From Roseimaritima multifibrata (GTDB lineage Bacteria > Planctomycetota > Planctomycetia > Pirellulales > Pirellulaceae): a stretch of 64,000 nucleotides of DNA. The position numbers and the translations under genes were made by a program. The stretch spans positions 2,666,001-2,730,000 of the forward strand of contig NZ_CP036262.1 of NCBI RefSeq assembly GCF_007741495.1, written 5' to 3'. The first letter of the stretch is position 1; each line of letters begins with the position of its first letter. Positions 55,132 to 64,000 of the stretch are shown piece by piece. The notes under the pieces were generated by a model. It saw nothing but the letters and a program-made list of their open reading frames with translations. It had not been told where the DNA came from and did no database searches.

Positions 55132-57452
55132 GAGCGGACTCCTGAACCACGCGGGGTGTGATAGCTTGCCCAATAAGCCAGCGCCTGTTCACTCGCTAGC
55201 AGTGTCCCCAGTATGGCCAGCAGGAGCATCGAAATCGCTGATCCACCAGCTCCGGTCGATTGTTGAACGATATCCTTGTTGTCATAAAACGTCAAAACAG
55301 CTGGCTGCACATCGCGTTGCATTTGAGCTCGATCGGCGCGGATTAAATTGCCCTCTTCCGTGCGGACCACGGAAGCATAGGGGACCACCTGCGGCGGGCC
55401 GTCCAGCGGCGACAACCAAGCTTCGGTTATTCCCGGAGTCAGCAGTGCAGCGACATCAGCCGCTCCATCGATTTCAGCCGTCCGCGGGTCGATGGTGATT
55501 TCCAGCCCGCCAGCTTGTTCAACAGCTTGCATTTCGATCGGCACGCGTGGAGGGTCTTGGACGGCTGTTAGCAGTTGGACCATTTGGCCGAATCGTTCTT
55601 TTGAGAATTCAATCTCTAGCGGCTCGTCCACCCACCGTGAAGTCGCTTCACTTTTTCCCGACCACATGAAGGCATTCGCACGCAGCAGCATGACGACAAA
55701 CGTTGGGTCGCCGGCCCAGTTCGACCACTTCGGATCCAAGCCCGCCAGAAAAGTTAAGACGCGTCCTTTCCCTTCGGTGTGCTGGACAGCGAGGGGGCGG
55801 CCGTCCTGTCGTTCCAGAACTCGGCGCGGTGGATTTGTGCCAGCCAGACGTGGGTCTTCGGTATCCAGCCCCCAGCTATTGGTTAACCCGACTCGACCAA
55901 ACGCAGCGTCGCCGAGCGGTTCCAGCGGTGCGGTCAGAGGATGGTCCCCGACCATCACGATATTGCTGCTCGCTTGTTCGTCAAGCGGCAAAGGAACCGA
56001 TTCGGTCAATGCTCCGGGCAGCAGCCCACGTCCTTCTGCCAACAGAATTTCAGTTAGTTTTTCGGGCTGTACGTTGGAACCGAGGAACCAAGCTAGACCG
56101 CCGCCTTGGGAAACATATTGTTGCAAGACAACGGCGGTGTTCTGGCTGATCGTTTCGGGATCGACACAGTAGATCGCTCGGTAAGGAAGCAGGTCTTCCA
56201 AGGTTGCCGAACGCAGAAAGCTGGAGGGGCGAATTTCGGGGATGGCACCGGTCTGGACTTGGCTGCCAGGATTCAACACCGAGGCGATGTGGTAAGCCCC
56301 TTGCTGTTGATCGTCGCCATCGACGATCAAGACTCGCTGTGGATTGGTCAAGGGAAGCGTACAAACACGCGAATTGTCGATTGCGACCGCATCGTCAGGG
56401 ATGGTCACTTCGATGGCATGCGTCCCCGGTTCGGTAACAAAGACCTGGAACTGGCGGACGACTTCTTCGCCTGCAGCCAAGCGATCAATGACGACGCCTG
56501 GCAATAAGTCGACCGTGCCGGAATAACGCCGCGAGGGGTCCGCTGTATTGGCCATCGCACCATAACGAATCACGCGTGCGGCGACGTTAACGTTGGAGAC
56601 TTCGGTTTGGCTGTGATTCTGGATCGCGACCTGTACCACCACCGGGACGCCAGCCACCCAAACATCGGGCAACGGGCTGACGCGGGTGATCGCCAGATTA
56701 GGGGCCGGGTCGTCAACACAATCGATGCAGCGGAGGTCAATGTCTTCGGCGGCCAATCCTTGAAGGATTTCGGTCAGTCGTTCCGGGTTCTGCCAATTGC
56801 GTTCCCGAAAATCGCTGATCATGTAAACGACCGTTTCATCGGCCGGTGTGTTGGCAATCAGTTCCTGCCCCATTCTCAGTGCTGGAACCATGTCGATGCT
56901 AAGCGGGCTGACAGCCGTCGACATCAGTCGGTTGATCAATCGTGAATCCCCGGTGACGGTTTGCACCGCTAAATCTGCCACGCTATCGCCAGACACCTCT
57001 TGGTCGTCGGCAACCAGGGCGGCTCGACTGGCTCGCAGGACGGTCAGTTGTTGTTGTCCGTCGGCTTTGGCCAGCCCTTCGGTCAGCGACCGCAGCGTTT
57101 CCAAAGCCCGTTCGTAAGCGGGGCGGCCACTGCTGGCATCGGCCATCGAATAGCTGTCATCCAAAATGACCACATGATGGGACATGCGTCCGCCAACACT
57201 GCTTAGCAAGCGGCTGCCACCGACCCATCCGCACAACATGGCAATCAGGACAGCAGCGATCGCCGTACGAGCAAGCCACAGCAAAAATTGCCGCAGGATG
57301 ATCCATTTTTTTTGCTTGCGATAACTGGCCAGCAAAAAATCCATCGCCGCCCATTGCTGTCGTCGATGCCGCAACATATTGATCAAATGGACCAATAGCG
57401 GGACGGCAACAAACAGGAATCCGAGCGTCAGGGCAGGGAAGAGAAATGTCAT
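55128..57452 (-). CDS. BatA-like VWA membrane protein
   Basis: 774 residues. The N-terminal BatA motif (FLFPALTLGFLFVAVPLLVH, then LINMLRHRRQQWAAMDFLLA) has two helices, then a VWA domain with MIDAS VVILDDSYSMADASSGR and YMISDFRERNWQNPE. Ig-like and amidotransferase-like parts follow (YRAIYCVDPETISQNTAVVL; GGGLAWFLGSNVQPEKL), then a C-terminal helix (AISMLLLAILGTLLASEQAL). Bat proteins help bacteria resist envelope or oxidative stress. ATG 57452, 7 bp after the DUF58 stop. Confidence 0.88.
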   Translation of the reverse strand: MTFLFPALTLGFLFVAVPLLVHLINMLRHRRQQWAAMDFLLASYRKQKKWIILRQFLLWLARTAIAAVLIAMLCGWVGGSRLLSSVGGRMSHHVVILDDSYSMADASSGRPAYERALETLRSLTEGLAKADGQQQLTVLRASRAALVADDQEVSGDSVADLAVQTVTGDSRLINRLMSTAVSPLSIDMVPALRMGQELIANTPADETVVYMISDFRERNWQNPERLTEILQGLAAEDIDLRCIDCVDDPAPNLAITRVSPLPDVWVAGVPVVVQVAIQNHSQTEVSNVNVAARVIRYGAMANTADPSRRYSGTVDLLPGVVIDRLAAGEEVVRQFQVFVTEPGTHAIEVTIPDDAVAIDNSRVCTLPLTNPQRVLIVDGDDQQQGAYHIASVLNPGSQVQTGAIPEIRPSSFLRSATLEDLLPYRAIYCVDPETISQNTAVVLQQYVSQGGGLAWFLGSNVQPEKLTEILLAEGRGLLPGALTESVPLPLDEQASSNIVMVGDHPLTAPLEPLGDAAFGRVGLTNSWGLDTEDPRLAGTNPPRRVLERQDGRPLAVQHTEGKGRVLTFLAGLDPKWSNWAGDPTFVVMLLRANAFMWSGKSEATSRWVDEPLEIEFSKERFGQMVQLLTAVQDPPRVPIEMQAVEQAGGLEITIDPRTAEIDGAADVAALLTPGITEAWLSPLDGPPQVVPYASVVRTEEGNLIRADRAQMQRDVQPAVLTFYDNKDIVQQSTGAGGSAISMLLLAILGTLLASEQALAYWASYHTPRGSGVRS

Positions 57453-57459
57453 ATAGGGC

Positions 57460-58362
57460 TTAGCCTCTCAACTTTGGCAGGCCCTTGCGGGCAGTGAGAA
57501 ACTTCGCCAAAACGGCATCCAGGGGCTCGCTGGTACGGACCTGAAGATAGTCGATCATCAGGCGGCCACAGGCTCGACGCGTCTGTTCCAGGTAATCGTT
57601 AAGCGCTTCCATATAGCCTTCGCGAAGGGCTTTGGGATTGCAGTTCAGGAAGCTGGCAGATTCCAGGCCTTCAAATCGGGTGGCTCCGTCGAAGCGGAAA
57701 TCGAGTTCGTCGTCATGCAGCACATGGATGATCGCGACGTCATGACCGCGGGCTCGCAAAATCCCCAGTCCTTTCATCAGGTCGTCGATGCCCAGCAGGT
57801 CCGACACGATTGTGACCAAACCTCGCCGCGGGATCGTTTGTGCGACTTGCCCTGCAACTTTGGTCAGGTCGGTTTCGTCACCGGTACCAACCTTATCCAT
57901 CGCGGCGAGTAACCGGCCTAGCTGATGACGATTGCTCTTGGCGGGGATCGTGGTGCGGATTTCATTATCAAACGTGAACAATCCGGTCGCATCTTGTTGA
58001 CGCAAAGCCAAGTAGGCAAGGCAAGCGGAAATCGAAGCGGCGAATTCAAATTTGTTTTCGGCACCCTGGCCGTAGTTCATGCTGGCCGAGCGATCGACCA
58101 ACAGGTGCAGGCGAAGATTGGTTTCCTCTTCGTACTGTTTGATGTACAGCCGATCTTGGCGCGCGTAGACCTTCCAGTCGATGTGACGGATCTCATCGCC
58201 GGTGGCATATTGACGGTGCTGAAGGAATTCGACCGACTGGCCAAAATAAGGGCTGCGGTGCATCCCTGATAAAAAACCTTCGACGACTCGGCGCGCCGTC
58301 AATTCCAGACGCCGAATCCGTTGCGTCGCTTCAGGACGCAAAAATCTTTTGGAATCGGGCAT
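57460..58362 (-). CDS. DUF58 domain protein
   Basis: 300 residues. [40 protein letters not shown] and [12 protein letters not shown] are the DUF58 signature plus a VWA-like [25 protein letters not shown] follows. Cytoplasmic partner of MoxR ATPases in Bat-type operons. The start (ATG 58362) overlaps the moxR end by 32 bp. Confidence 0.93.
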   Translation of the reverse strand: MPDSKRFLRPEATQRIRRLELTARRVVEGFLSGMHRSPYFGQSVEFLQHRQYATGDEIRHIDWKVYARQDRLYIKQYEEETNLRLHLLVDRSASMNYGQGAENKFEFAASISACLAYLALRQQDATGLFTFDNEIRTTIPAKSNRHQLGRLLAAMDKVGTGDETDLTKVAGQVAQTIPRRGLVTIVSDLLGIDDLMKGLGILRARGHDVAIIHVLHDDELDFRFDGATRFEGLESASFLNCNPKALREGYMEALNDYLEQTRRACGRLMIDYLQVRTSEPLDAVLAKFLTARKGLPKLRG

Positions 58363-59383
58363 CGCGTGTCAGTTCGTCTTCCGTCTGAGGAGTGGCATCG
58401 ATGATTCTTTGAATCACATCGTCGCTGGAAATGCCTTCGCTTTCGGCTGCAAAATTGACGACCATTCGGTGACGTAGTACCGGCGGGGCAAGGGCCGCGA
58501 TGTCTTCGACTTGGACATGGAAGCGGCCATCTAGCAAGGCCCTAGCTTTACCGCCCAGGATCAAGTACTGGACCGCTCGTGGACCCGCACCCCAGCCGAC
58601 CAATTCATCGACGAACGCTGGGATGCCGGGGCTGCCGACTCGGGTTTGGCGAACCAGCGAAAGGGCAAAGCGGACCACATGGTCGCTGACCGGGACCCGC
58701 CTTACCAAATCTTGTAGGGCAATAATGTCTTCCCCCGACAGGATCGGTTTGACTTCGGCAACGGAGGAACCGGTCGTTCGTTTCGCGACTTCAAACTCTT
58801 CGTCAAACGTTGGATAGTCGACGAAGATTTTGAACATGAAGCGGTCTTGCTGAGCTTCCGGAAGGGGATAAGTCCCTTCTTGTTCGATTGGGTTTTGCGT
58901 TGCCAAAACGAAAAACGGATCGGGCAGAGGGTGTCGGATCCTCCCCACGGTGACCTGCCGTTCCTGCATCGCCTCCAGCAGGGCGGCTTGCGTTTTGGGG
59001 GGCGTTCGGTTGATTTCGTCCGCAAGCACCACGTTGGAAAATAGTGGCCCTTCCATAAACCGCATCTCACGATGACCCGTTGCCCGGTCCTCTTCGATGA
59101 TCTCGGTTCCGGTGACGTCAGCAGGCATCAAGTCGGGCGTAAATTGGACTCGACTAAAGCGAAGTTCCAACGCCTTCGCCAACGTGCTAATCATCAGTGT
59201 TTTGGCTAATCCAGGAACGCCTTCCAGAAGGCAGTGCCCGCGACTGAACAAGCAGATCAACAATTCATCGATCACCTCATCCTGACCGACAATGATCTTT
59301 CCCAGTTGCTCACGAATTGCATTTCGGGCTTCATGAAGCTTACTGGCCTGAGAAGCATCCAGCGGCACGGCATCAGCGGTCAT
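58331..59383 (-). CDS. MoxR-type AAA+ ATPase
   Basis: 350 residues from ATG 59383 ([12 protein letters not shown]), preceded by AAGGAA at a good distance. ATG 59398 adds five residues; the frame to 59506 is not conserved. Walker [40 protein letters not shown], Walker [21 protein letters not shown], sensor [20 protein letters not shown], and [18 protein letters not shown] at the end. MoxR ATPases act as chaperones or metal/cofactor inserters for VWA proteins. First gene of a seven-gene run that may continue to sufS. Confidence 0.94.
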   Translation of the reverse strand: MTADAVPLDASQASKLHEARNAIREQLGKIIVGQDEVIDELLICLFSRGHCLLEGVPGLAKTLMISTLAKALELRFSRVQFTPDLMPADVTGTEIIEEDRATGHREMRFMEGPLFSNVVLADEINRTPPKTQAALLEAMQERQVTVGRIRHPLPDPFFVLATQNPIEQEGTYPLPEAQQDRFMFKIFVDYPTFDEEFEVAKRTTGSSVAEVKPILSGEDIIALQDLVRRVPVSDHVVRFALSLVRQTRVGSPGIPAFVDELVGWGAGPRAVQYLILGGKARALLDGRFHVQVEDIAALAPPVLRHRMVVNFAAESEGISSDDVIQRIIDATPQTEDELTRDARFQKIFAS

Positions 59384-59472
59384 TCGATTCCTTTGCATGA
59401 AAAAGAACGTGTGCCGGAAACAAGGTTCGTTCCAGCACACGTTCACAGGATAACAACTATTGACCGGTGTTG

Positions 59473-60948
59473 CTACGCTTTGGGAGCCTTGCGAAGGTCC
59501 AACCATTCGCTGTGGAAAGCTCCGTCTTTATCGACGCGCTTGTAGGTGTGGGCTCCGAAGTAATCTCGCTGAGCCTGCAGCAGGTTCGCTGGCAGTCGAG
59601 CCAAGCGGTACCCATCATAATAATTGAGGGCCGTGCTGAAGGCGGGTACGGGAATCCCCAGAACGCTGGCTGCGGCGATCACTGCACGCCAACCTTCCTG
59701 CGCCGATTCGATGGCTTCTTGGAAGTAAGGGTAGAGAAGCAGGTTTTCTAGGTTCGGTTCGGCGTCAAAAGCTTCCTTAATGCGATCAAGGAACTGGGCG
59801 CGGATGATACATCCACCACGCCAGAGCAGTGCCGATTGGCCGTAATCAAGGTTCCAGTCATGCTCGGCCGAAGCGGCTTGAAGCTGCACAAAGCCCTGTG
59901 CATAACTGACGATCTTGGAAGCGTACAACGCGTGGCGAACCGCTTCGATGAACTGTTTGCGATCGCCGATCAATTGCTGAGCAACGGCCGACATTTCTTT
60001 GTTCGATCCTTCGCTAGGTCCGTTCAAGACCTTGCTGGCACGAACGCGAGCTTCTTTCTGAGCCGACAATCCGCGTGCGAAGACGGCGGTGGTGACCAAG
60101 GTGCTAGGGACTCCCAGGTCCAATGCCAGTTGGCTCATCCATTTTCCGGTCCCCTTAGCACCGGCAACGTCCAAGATCTGGTCGACAAGGTAAGCGTCGC
60201 CACCTTGGTCGTCTTTGGCGCTGAATATGTCTCGCGAAATTTCGATCAGGTAACTTTGTAGTTCCCCGCGATTCCAATCGTCGAAGACGTCATACAATTC
60301 GTCGTTGCTCAGTCCGCCCAGTTCTTTCAGCAACTGATAGGCTTCGCAGATCAACTGCATGTCGCCGTATTCGATCCCGTTGTGAACCATTTTGACGTAA
60401 TGGCCAGCACCACGTGGACCCACCCATTCGCAGCATGGGATGTCGTCGTTTGGTCCGACCTTTGCCGAGATCGCTTGGAACATTTCTTTGATGTGAGGCC
60501 AAGCCGCTTTGCTTCCGCCGGGCATCAAGCTGGGGCCTTTTAGGGCTCCCTCTTCGCCACCGGAAACTCCGGCACCGACATACAACATGCCTGCTTCTTC
60601 GACCTTTTTGGTCCGGCGTTCGGTATCGACGTAGTAGGTGTTCCCACCATCGATAATGATGTCGCCCTCTTCGCACAGTGGCAGCAACTGGTCGATAATC
60701 GCATCGACGGCTGGGCCGGCTTTGACCAGCATCATCAATTTGCGAGGTCGCTTAACCGATTTGACGAAATCTTCGATGGAGTGGCAACCGACAAAGTTTT
60801 TCCCTTTGGCGCGACCTTCAATCAACGCGTCGACTTTTTCGGTGGTCCGGTTATAGACGGCCACTTTATAGCCGCGGCTTTCCACGTTCAACGCTAAGTT
60901 TTCGCCCATCACGGCCAGGCCAATCAGGCCAAAATCACAGTCACCCAT
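59473..60948 (-). CDS. gnd: 6-phosphogluconate dehydrogenase (decarboxylating)
   Basis: Oxidises 6-phosphogluconate to ribulose-5-phosphate and CO2, giving NADPH in the pentose phosphate pathway. 491 residues from ATG 60948 (a GTG two codons earlier is less likely). [20 protein letters not shown] (cofactor loop), [60 protein letters not shown] (catalytic Lys), [19 protein letters not shown] and [19 protein letters not shown]. Full-length homodimer type. Confidence 0.96.
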   Translation of the reverse strand: MGDCDFGLIGLAVMGENLALNVESRGYKVAVYNRTTEKVDALIEGRAKGKNFVGCHSIEDFVKSVKRPRKLMMLVKAGPAVDAIIDQLLPLCEEGDIIIDGGNTYYVDTERRTKKVEEAGMLYVGAGVSGGEEGALKGPSLMPGGSKAAWPHIKEMFQAISAKVGPNDDIPCCEWVGPRGAGHYVKMVHNGIEYGDMQLICEAYQLLKELGGLSNDELYDVFDDWNRGELQSYLIEISRDIFSAKDDQGGDAYLVDQILDVAGAKGTGKWMSQLALDLGVPSTLVTTAVFARGLSAQKEARVRASKVLNGPSEGSNKEMSAVAQQLIGDRKQFIEAVRHALYASKIVSYAQGFVQLQAASAEHDWNLDYGQSALLWRGGCIIRAQFLDRIKEAFDAEPNLENLLLYPYFQEAIESAQEGWRAVIAAASVLGIPVPAFSTALNYYDGYRLARLPANLLQAQRDYFGAHTYKRVDKDGAFHSEWLDLRKAPKA

Positions 60949-61034
60949 CGTCACATGTTCCCATCAGTTATTGAAAAATTGCTTAGATCACGGCAACCGA
61001 AAGCGTCAACAGGCCTGTTCGGTTGCGATTGATT

Positions 61035-61901
61035 TTAACCGTCGACTCGCCACTTGGGCTGTTCCGGCAGGAAGCTGTCGAATTCCTTAATCAGTTTCTC
61101 TTGGTATTCACCGGCGAAGGTGCCGTTTAGGAAACGGTCGATCCCTTCATCGTGGAACCGTTGCCAGCTCGCTTCTTCTTCGCCTGGATTGATTGGGTAG
61201 AACAGGCAATCGTTTGCGATGGCCGCTTTGTAATCGCCAGGAGCATCGCCGATCATCAGGCTATGGTCTTTGGCGTATTTAGCAGCGTTGGCAAGCGTTT
61301 CTTTCTTGTTGCCCGATTCTTGGCCGCAGATCTCGGTGACAAATTTATCGACACCGTGCTCGGACCATTCCGCTTTGAGGGCTTCGTTGGGCGTTGCACT
61401 GCAGACCAACATGTCCGCTTTGCCGGTTAGTTTTTCCAGCGATTCGCGAACCATCGGATAGGGAGGAACGCCATGGACAAATTCGCTAACGGTCCGGTTG
61501 ACCTGTTCCGACCATTCCAGCGCGTGAGTCAAGTCTTTGTCGCCCGAAGCCGCAACTTTGACTTTGAGGGCTGGATTGCCCAGTTTCGTTTCTTCGGCGA
61601 TCCAGTCGCGTAGCGATTGAGGGATCGAAATCTGCACGCCACGAGCCTTCACTTCGGGGCGTTTCTGAAGCCATTCAAGGGCCTCGACCAATGCGGGGAA
61701 GCGATTGATCCCACGGCTTTTACTGTACAGGTTGACGAATTCGGCCGCTTCACGGGCGTACTTGCTGATCGCCTGTAAATTGTAGTATTTGATGATGTTG
61801 GGAATGAAGCACTCTTTGTGCTTCAGTTCCATGGTGTCAAACACACATCCATCAGAGTCGATACCGACAAAAAAATCATGTTTCGGTTCAATAACGTACA
61901 T
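61035..61901 (-). CDS. HAD-superfamily hydrolase
   Basis: 288 residues. Motif I DFFVGIDSDGCVFDTMELKH (nucleophile Asp-x-Asp), motif II in MLVCSATPNEALKAEWSE, motif IV HSLMIGDAPGDYKAAIAND, with a helical cap at ~40-150. Placed between gnd and phosphofructokinase on the same strand (86 and 118 bp gaps), so a sugar-phosphate phosphatase is plausible; the substrate cannot be read from sequence. ATG at 61901. Confidence 0.87.
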   Translation of the reverse strand: MYVIEPKHDFFVGIDSDGCVFDTMELKHKECFIPNIIKYYNLQAISKYAREAAEFVNLYSKSRGINRFPALVEALEWLQKRPEVKARGVQISIPQSLRDWIAEETKLGNPALKVKVAASGDKDLTHALEWSEQVNRTVSEFVHGVPPYPMVRESLEKLTGKADMLVCSATPNEALKAEWSEHGVDKFVTEICGQESGNKKETLANAAKYAKDHSLMIGDAPGDYKAAIANDCLFYPINPGEEEASWQRFHDEGIDRFLNGTFAGEYQEKLIKEFDSFLPEQPKWRVDG

Positions 61902-62019
61902 CCGGTCTCGATCCGCCAGAGTTAGAAGGGAAAATCGGTAGTGAATTCCCCGCCGGGACCGTCACCACATTCGGGGACAGTCGGCTACGGCGGGGGGCAA
62001 TGTGTTGCGTTAGCGGGGG

Positions 62020-63309
62020 TTAACCGCGGTCGGCTTGGAGGGAGTAGCTAGGCAGTTTTTGGTCCGCGTAGATTTTTTCAAAACGAGTCATCCGCTGACG
62101 ACCGTTAATCATTGGCAAGGAAACCATTCCTTCTCCAACCAATGGTGTGGCGTATTTGACAAATTCGTCGGTCACGTCGTTACCATCTGCCGTGATCCAT
62201 TCTTTCGGGAAAGTACGCTCGCTGTTGGCGACTAGGTCAAGTGGAACCTTGTCATAACGAACGCTATAAATCGGTCCATCGTTACGAAGGATCGTTGACA
62301 TATAACCCGACTGATTGCCCGCCGCCAAACGGCAAGCCATTTCGCCAGCGTGGTAGGCTTCGTCCAAGTCGACCGTCGACGCGTACGCCATCGAGTGCCG
62401 TTGATCGGTTCCAGGAACGTTGGCCCGGGCAGCGCCCTTGGCAGCGATTCCGACCGAATTCAAATGGTTGACAATCTTTTGAGCGACCGTCATCTGGCTG
62501 GCACCAAACGACACATGGCCGAAGGAGTCGCGGACTTCGCCAATCGAGCCAACGTCAAAGCCTTCGCTGACGACGACGATGCAGCGACCGTCCCGTTTCA
62601 GTTGCTCATTAACATTGTCCGTCATCTGTTCTAGCGAACAGGGGCTTTCTGCAAGGTAAATCTGCAGAGGCATTTCGCGGTTCGGATCGGCCAGTCGTGC
62701 GGCGGCGGGAATGAAACCAATTCGGCGTCCCATCGCTTGCAGGACAAGAACCGGGTCCGCGGGGCAGGAGCCGCTATTTTCTTCGTTGGCGTACTGCACG
62801 TTGTGCATCCAGTACTTGGCGGTCGATCCATAGCCGGGCGTATGGTCGATCAGTTTAAATTCGCTGTCGCCAACGTCATTGTCGATCGTTTTAGGACCAC
62901 CGATACCGACTAGATCCAGCCCACGCTCTTGAGCCAGGGCGGCAATTTTGTTGGCCGTATCCATCGAATCGTTGCCACCGATATAGATGAAGTAGCCCAC
63001 ATTATGAGCTTTGAGGACTTCGATGACTCGATCGAAATCTTCGTTTTGGCCTTCTTTTAGTTTGTAACGGCAGGTGCCGATCGATCCGGCAGCCGGGGTG
63101 TAGCGGAGTAGACCAACTTCTTCGGGGGTCTGAGCTGTTAGGTCCAGCAATTCCTCTTTCAGCACTCCCTCAATACCGTGTCGTGCACCATAAACGGTTC
63201 CGATTTCGGGTAATTCACGAGCCGTTTCAATAATGCCGCGGAGGGTGCTATTGATAACGGGGCTTGGTCCGCCACTTTGGGCGACAACCATATTACGAGG
63301 GGCAGCCAT
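62020..63309 (-). CDS. 6-phosphofructokinase, PPi-dependent type
   Basis: 429 residues from ATG 63309 (MAAPRNMVVAQSGGPSPVIN); the frame to 63393 is not conserved. FYIYIGGNDSMDTANKIAAL-type and GGPKTIDNDVGDSEFKLIDH blocks. The Asp in GGND and the Lys in PKTIDND replace the two glycines that allow ATP in E. coli Pfk, which marks pyrophosphate users. LQAMGRRIGFIPAAARLAD binds fructose-6-phosphate. It phosphorylates fructose-6-phosphate with PPi, reversibly. Donor specificity is a prediction from residues. Confidence 0.9.
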   Translation of the reverse strand: MAAPRNMVVAQSGGPSPVINSTLRGIIETARELPEIGTVYGARHGIEGVLKEELLDLTAQTPEEVGLLRYTPAAGSIGTCRYKLKEGQNEDFDRVIEVLKAHNVGYFIYIGGNDSMDTANKIAALAQERGLDLVGIGGPKTIDNDVGDSEFKLIDHTPGYGSTAKYWMHNVQYANEENSGSCPADPVLVLQAMGRRIGFIPAAARLADPNREMPLQIYLAESPCSLEQMTDNVNEQLKRDGRCIVVVSEGFDVGSIGEVRDSFGHVSFGASQMTVAQKIVNHLNSVGIAAKGAARANVPGTDQRHSMAYASTVDLDEAYHAGEMACRLAAGNQSGYMSTILRNDGPIYSVRYDKVPLDLVANSERTFPKEWITADGNDVTDEFVKYATPLVGEGMVSLPMINGRQRMTRFEKIYADQKLPSYSLQADRG

Positions 63310-63503
63310 GGATACGTTCGTTCCAATTCGTACGAGGAATAGACGTGGTAGAAATCTGGGCGGATGATAGCTTACGCCTGCCCCCCGTGCCACCTCCTAA
63401 GAATCTGGCGAGCTGGTCGTAAGGCTCCAGCAAGGAGGGGGCAGCGAATTTGGGGAGGCCGGAATCCACCCTCTGGCGATAGTCGCTACGCTCGCCAGAG
63501 CCC

Positions 63504-64000
63504 CTATTTTCCTGGCTGAGCCTTTAAGTAGACCGCGTAGGTTCTTGCCACATCCGCCATGTAGTGGCTGAACGAAGTCTGAGCGGCACGGTCCATATAT
63601 CGCCTAGCGGAAGGGAGGTCCCCTTCCGCTTCGGCGATCAAGCCAAGGTAGAGGTCCGCATAGAATCGAGCCGAATCGTAGCCGCGTGTTTCTTTCAGTG
63701 CAGCAACCGCCGCTTCGATTTCCTCGGGCCCGCCGCCGGGCAGACGCTGCAGGATCTGCTTCATCGGAGGACGGCGATCATCGGGAGCCGGTAGGATCAG
63801 TTTTCGAGCTTCCGCGAGATTGGTGGCACGGGCGACGCACAGGAAATGCCAGGCGGCGTTTTCGACGTCGTGCGGATTCACAACGCGGTGTTTCTCAAAT
63901 AATGCCTTTCCATCGTCGGGACGATTAGCAAAAAACAAAGCGATCCCGTACTGCCACAACTGAGGTTCCAGTTCAGGCGTCAACCGAAGCGCGTGTTCGA
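63504..64000 (-). CDS. TPR-type protein, C-terminal part
   Basis: The frame is open to the right edge, so the N-terminus is missing; the apparent start at 63983 is a TTG inside the gene. 165 residues are seen, with helical repeats (EPQLWQYGIALFFANRPDDG; HDVENAAWHFLCVARATNLA; SARFYADLYLGLIAEAEGDL; DVARTYAVYLKAQPGK). It resembles NlpI-like TPR proteins of planctomycetes. Function unknown. Confidence 0.75.
   Translation of the reverse strand, partial: EHALRLTPELEPQLWQYGIALFFANRPDDGKALFEKHRVVNPHDVENAAWHFLCVARATNLAEARKLILPAPDDRRPPMKQILQRLPGGGPEEIEAAVAALKETRGYDSARFYADLYLGLIAEAEGDLPSARRYMDRAAQTSFSHYMADVARTYAVYLKAQPGK

Noticed and set aside
59384-59506. N-terminal extension of MoxR
   Set aside because: Not conserved in content; ATG 59383 has a better ribosome-binding site and matches the family length.
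1-64000. tRNA, rRNA or tmRNA genes
   Set aside because: No T-loop (GGTTCRANYCC) with matching acceptor stems, and no rRNA-like sequence, was noticed on either strand by eye; tRNAscan-SE would settle it.

Overview
The window looks like a chromosomal segment of a planctomycete, most likely a Pirellulaceae (Rhodopirellula-like) bacterium. The reasons are protein types typical of that group: DUF1080 and DUF1571 proteins, FG-GAP proteins, secreted methyltransferases, a twin-arginine Gfo/Idh/MocA oxidoreductase, an enlarged SecA, and a very large MoxR/DUF58/VWA membrane operon. Kdo transferase (waaA) and a secretin point to a Gram-negative type envelope. No rRNA, tRNA, transposase, integrase or CRISPR array was seen. 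The genus is an inference.

Layout. 0-10 kb (all minus): tdh-kbl threonine catabolism, a DUF1080-MsrB fusion lipoprotein, lysS, waaA and secA. 10.5-13.7 kb (plus): a DUF1571 protein directly followed by a transmembrane Cache-type Ser/Thr kinase. 14.4-17.6 kb (minus): rplU, an FG-GAP protein, an SDR with a substituted catalytic Tyr, and deoC. 17.8-20.2 kb (plus): coaE and rho. 20.8-24 kb (minus): a TIGR01777 epimerase, a NodU/CmcH-type carbamoyltransferase and an SxtJ-like membrane protein. 24-29.4 kb: hisD, a VanZ-like protein, a TIM-barrel isomerase, a secreted methyltransferase and a 2-Cys peroxiredoxin. 29.5-30.5 kb: five tandem 205-bp repeats. 30.5-33.3 kb: divergent rhaB and a secreted EEP-family phosphatase/nuclease. 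33.9-38.8 kb (minus): a secretin and a lipoprotein. 39.2-42.1 kb (plus): a DoxX-like membrane protein overlapping a Gfo/Idh/MocA oxidoreductase, closed by a strong terminator. 42.2-45.0 kb: three tandem modules, each an 18-bp minisatellite flanked by inverted-repeat arms plus an almost identical DUF559 nuclease-fold gene. 45-59.4 kb (minus): moxR, DUF58, two VWA proteins, a large membrane protein, two coiled-coil proteins, then sufU-sufS and a terminator. 59.5-64 kb (minus): gnd, a HAD hydrolase, a PPi-type phosphofructokinase and a partial TPR gene.

How they fit together. Most genes are housekeeping (translation, secretion, transcription termination, CoA, His, sugar-phosphate and Fe-S metabolism). 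The moxR operon resembles the Bat/MoxR-VWA envelope systems and runs into Fe-S assembly genes with short gaps. The accessory signal lies between genes: an unusual density of palindromic and tandem DNA, including a ~320-bp branched element (13.96-14.28 kb), paired G/C-tract hairpins (20.36-20.69 kb), 7- and 8-bp microsatellites (24.0 and 42.2 kb), a 48-bp perfect palindrome (33.55 kb) and the triplicated DUF559 module. The DUF559 modules are the best candidate for an undescribed system: intact nuclease genes travelling with the same hairpin family that is scattered elsewhere in the window.
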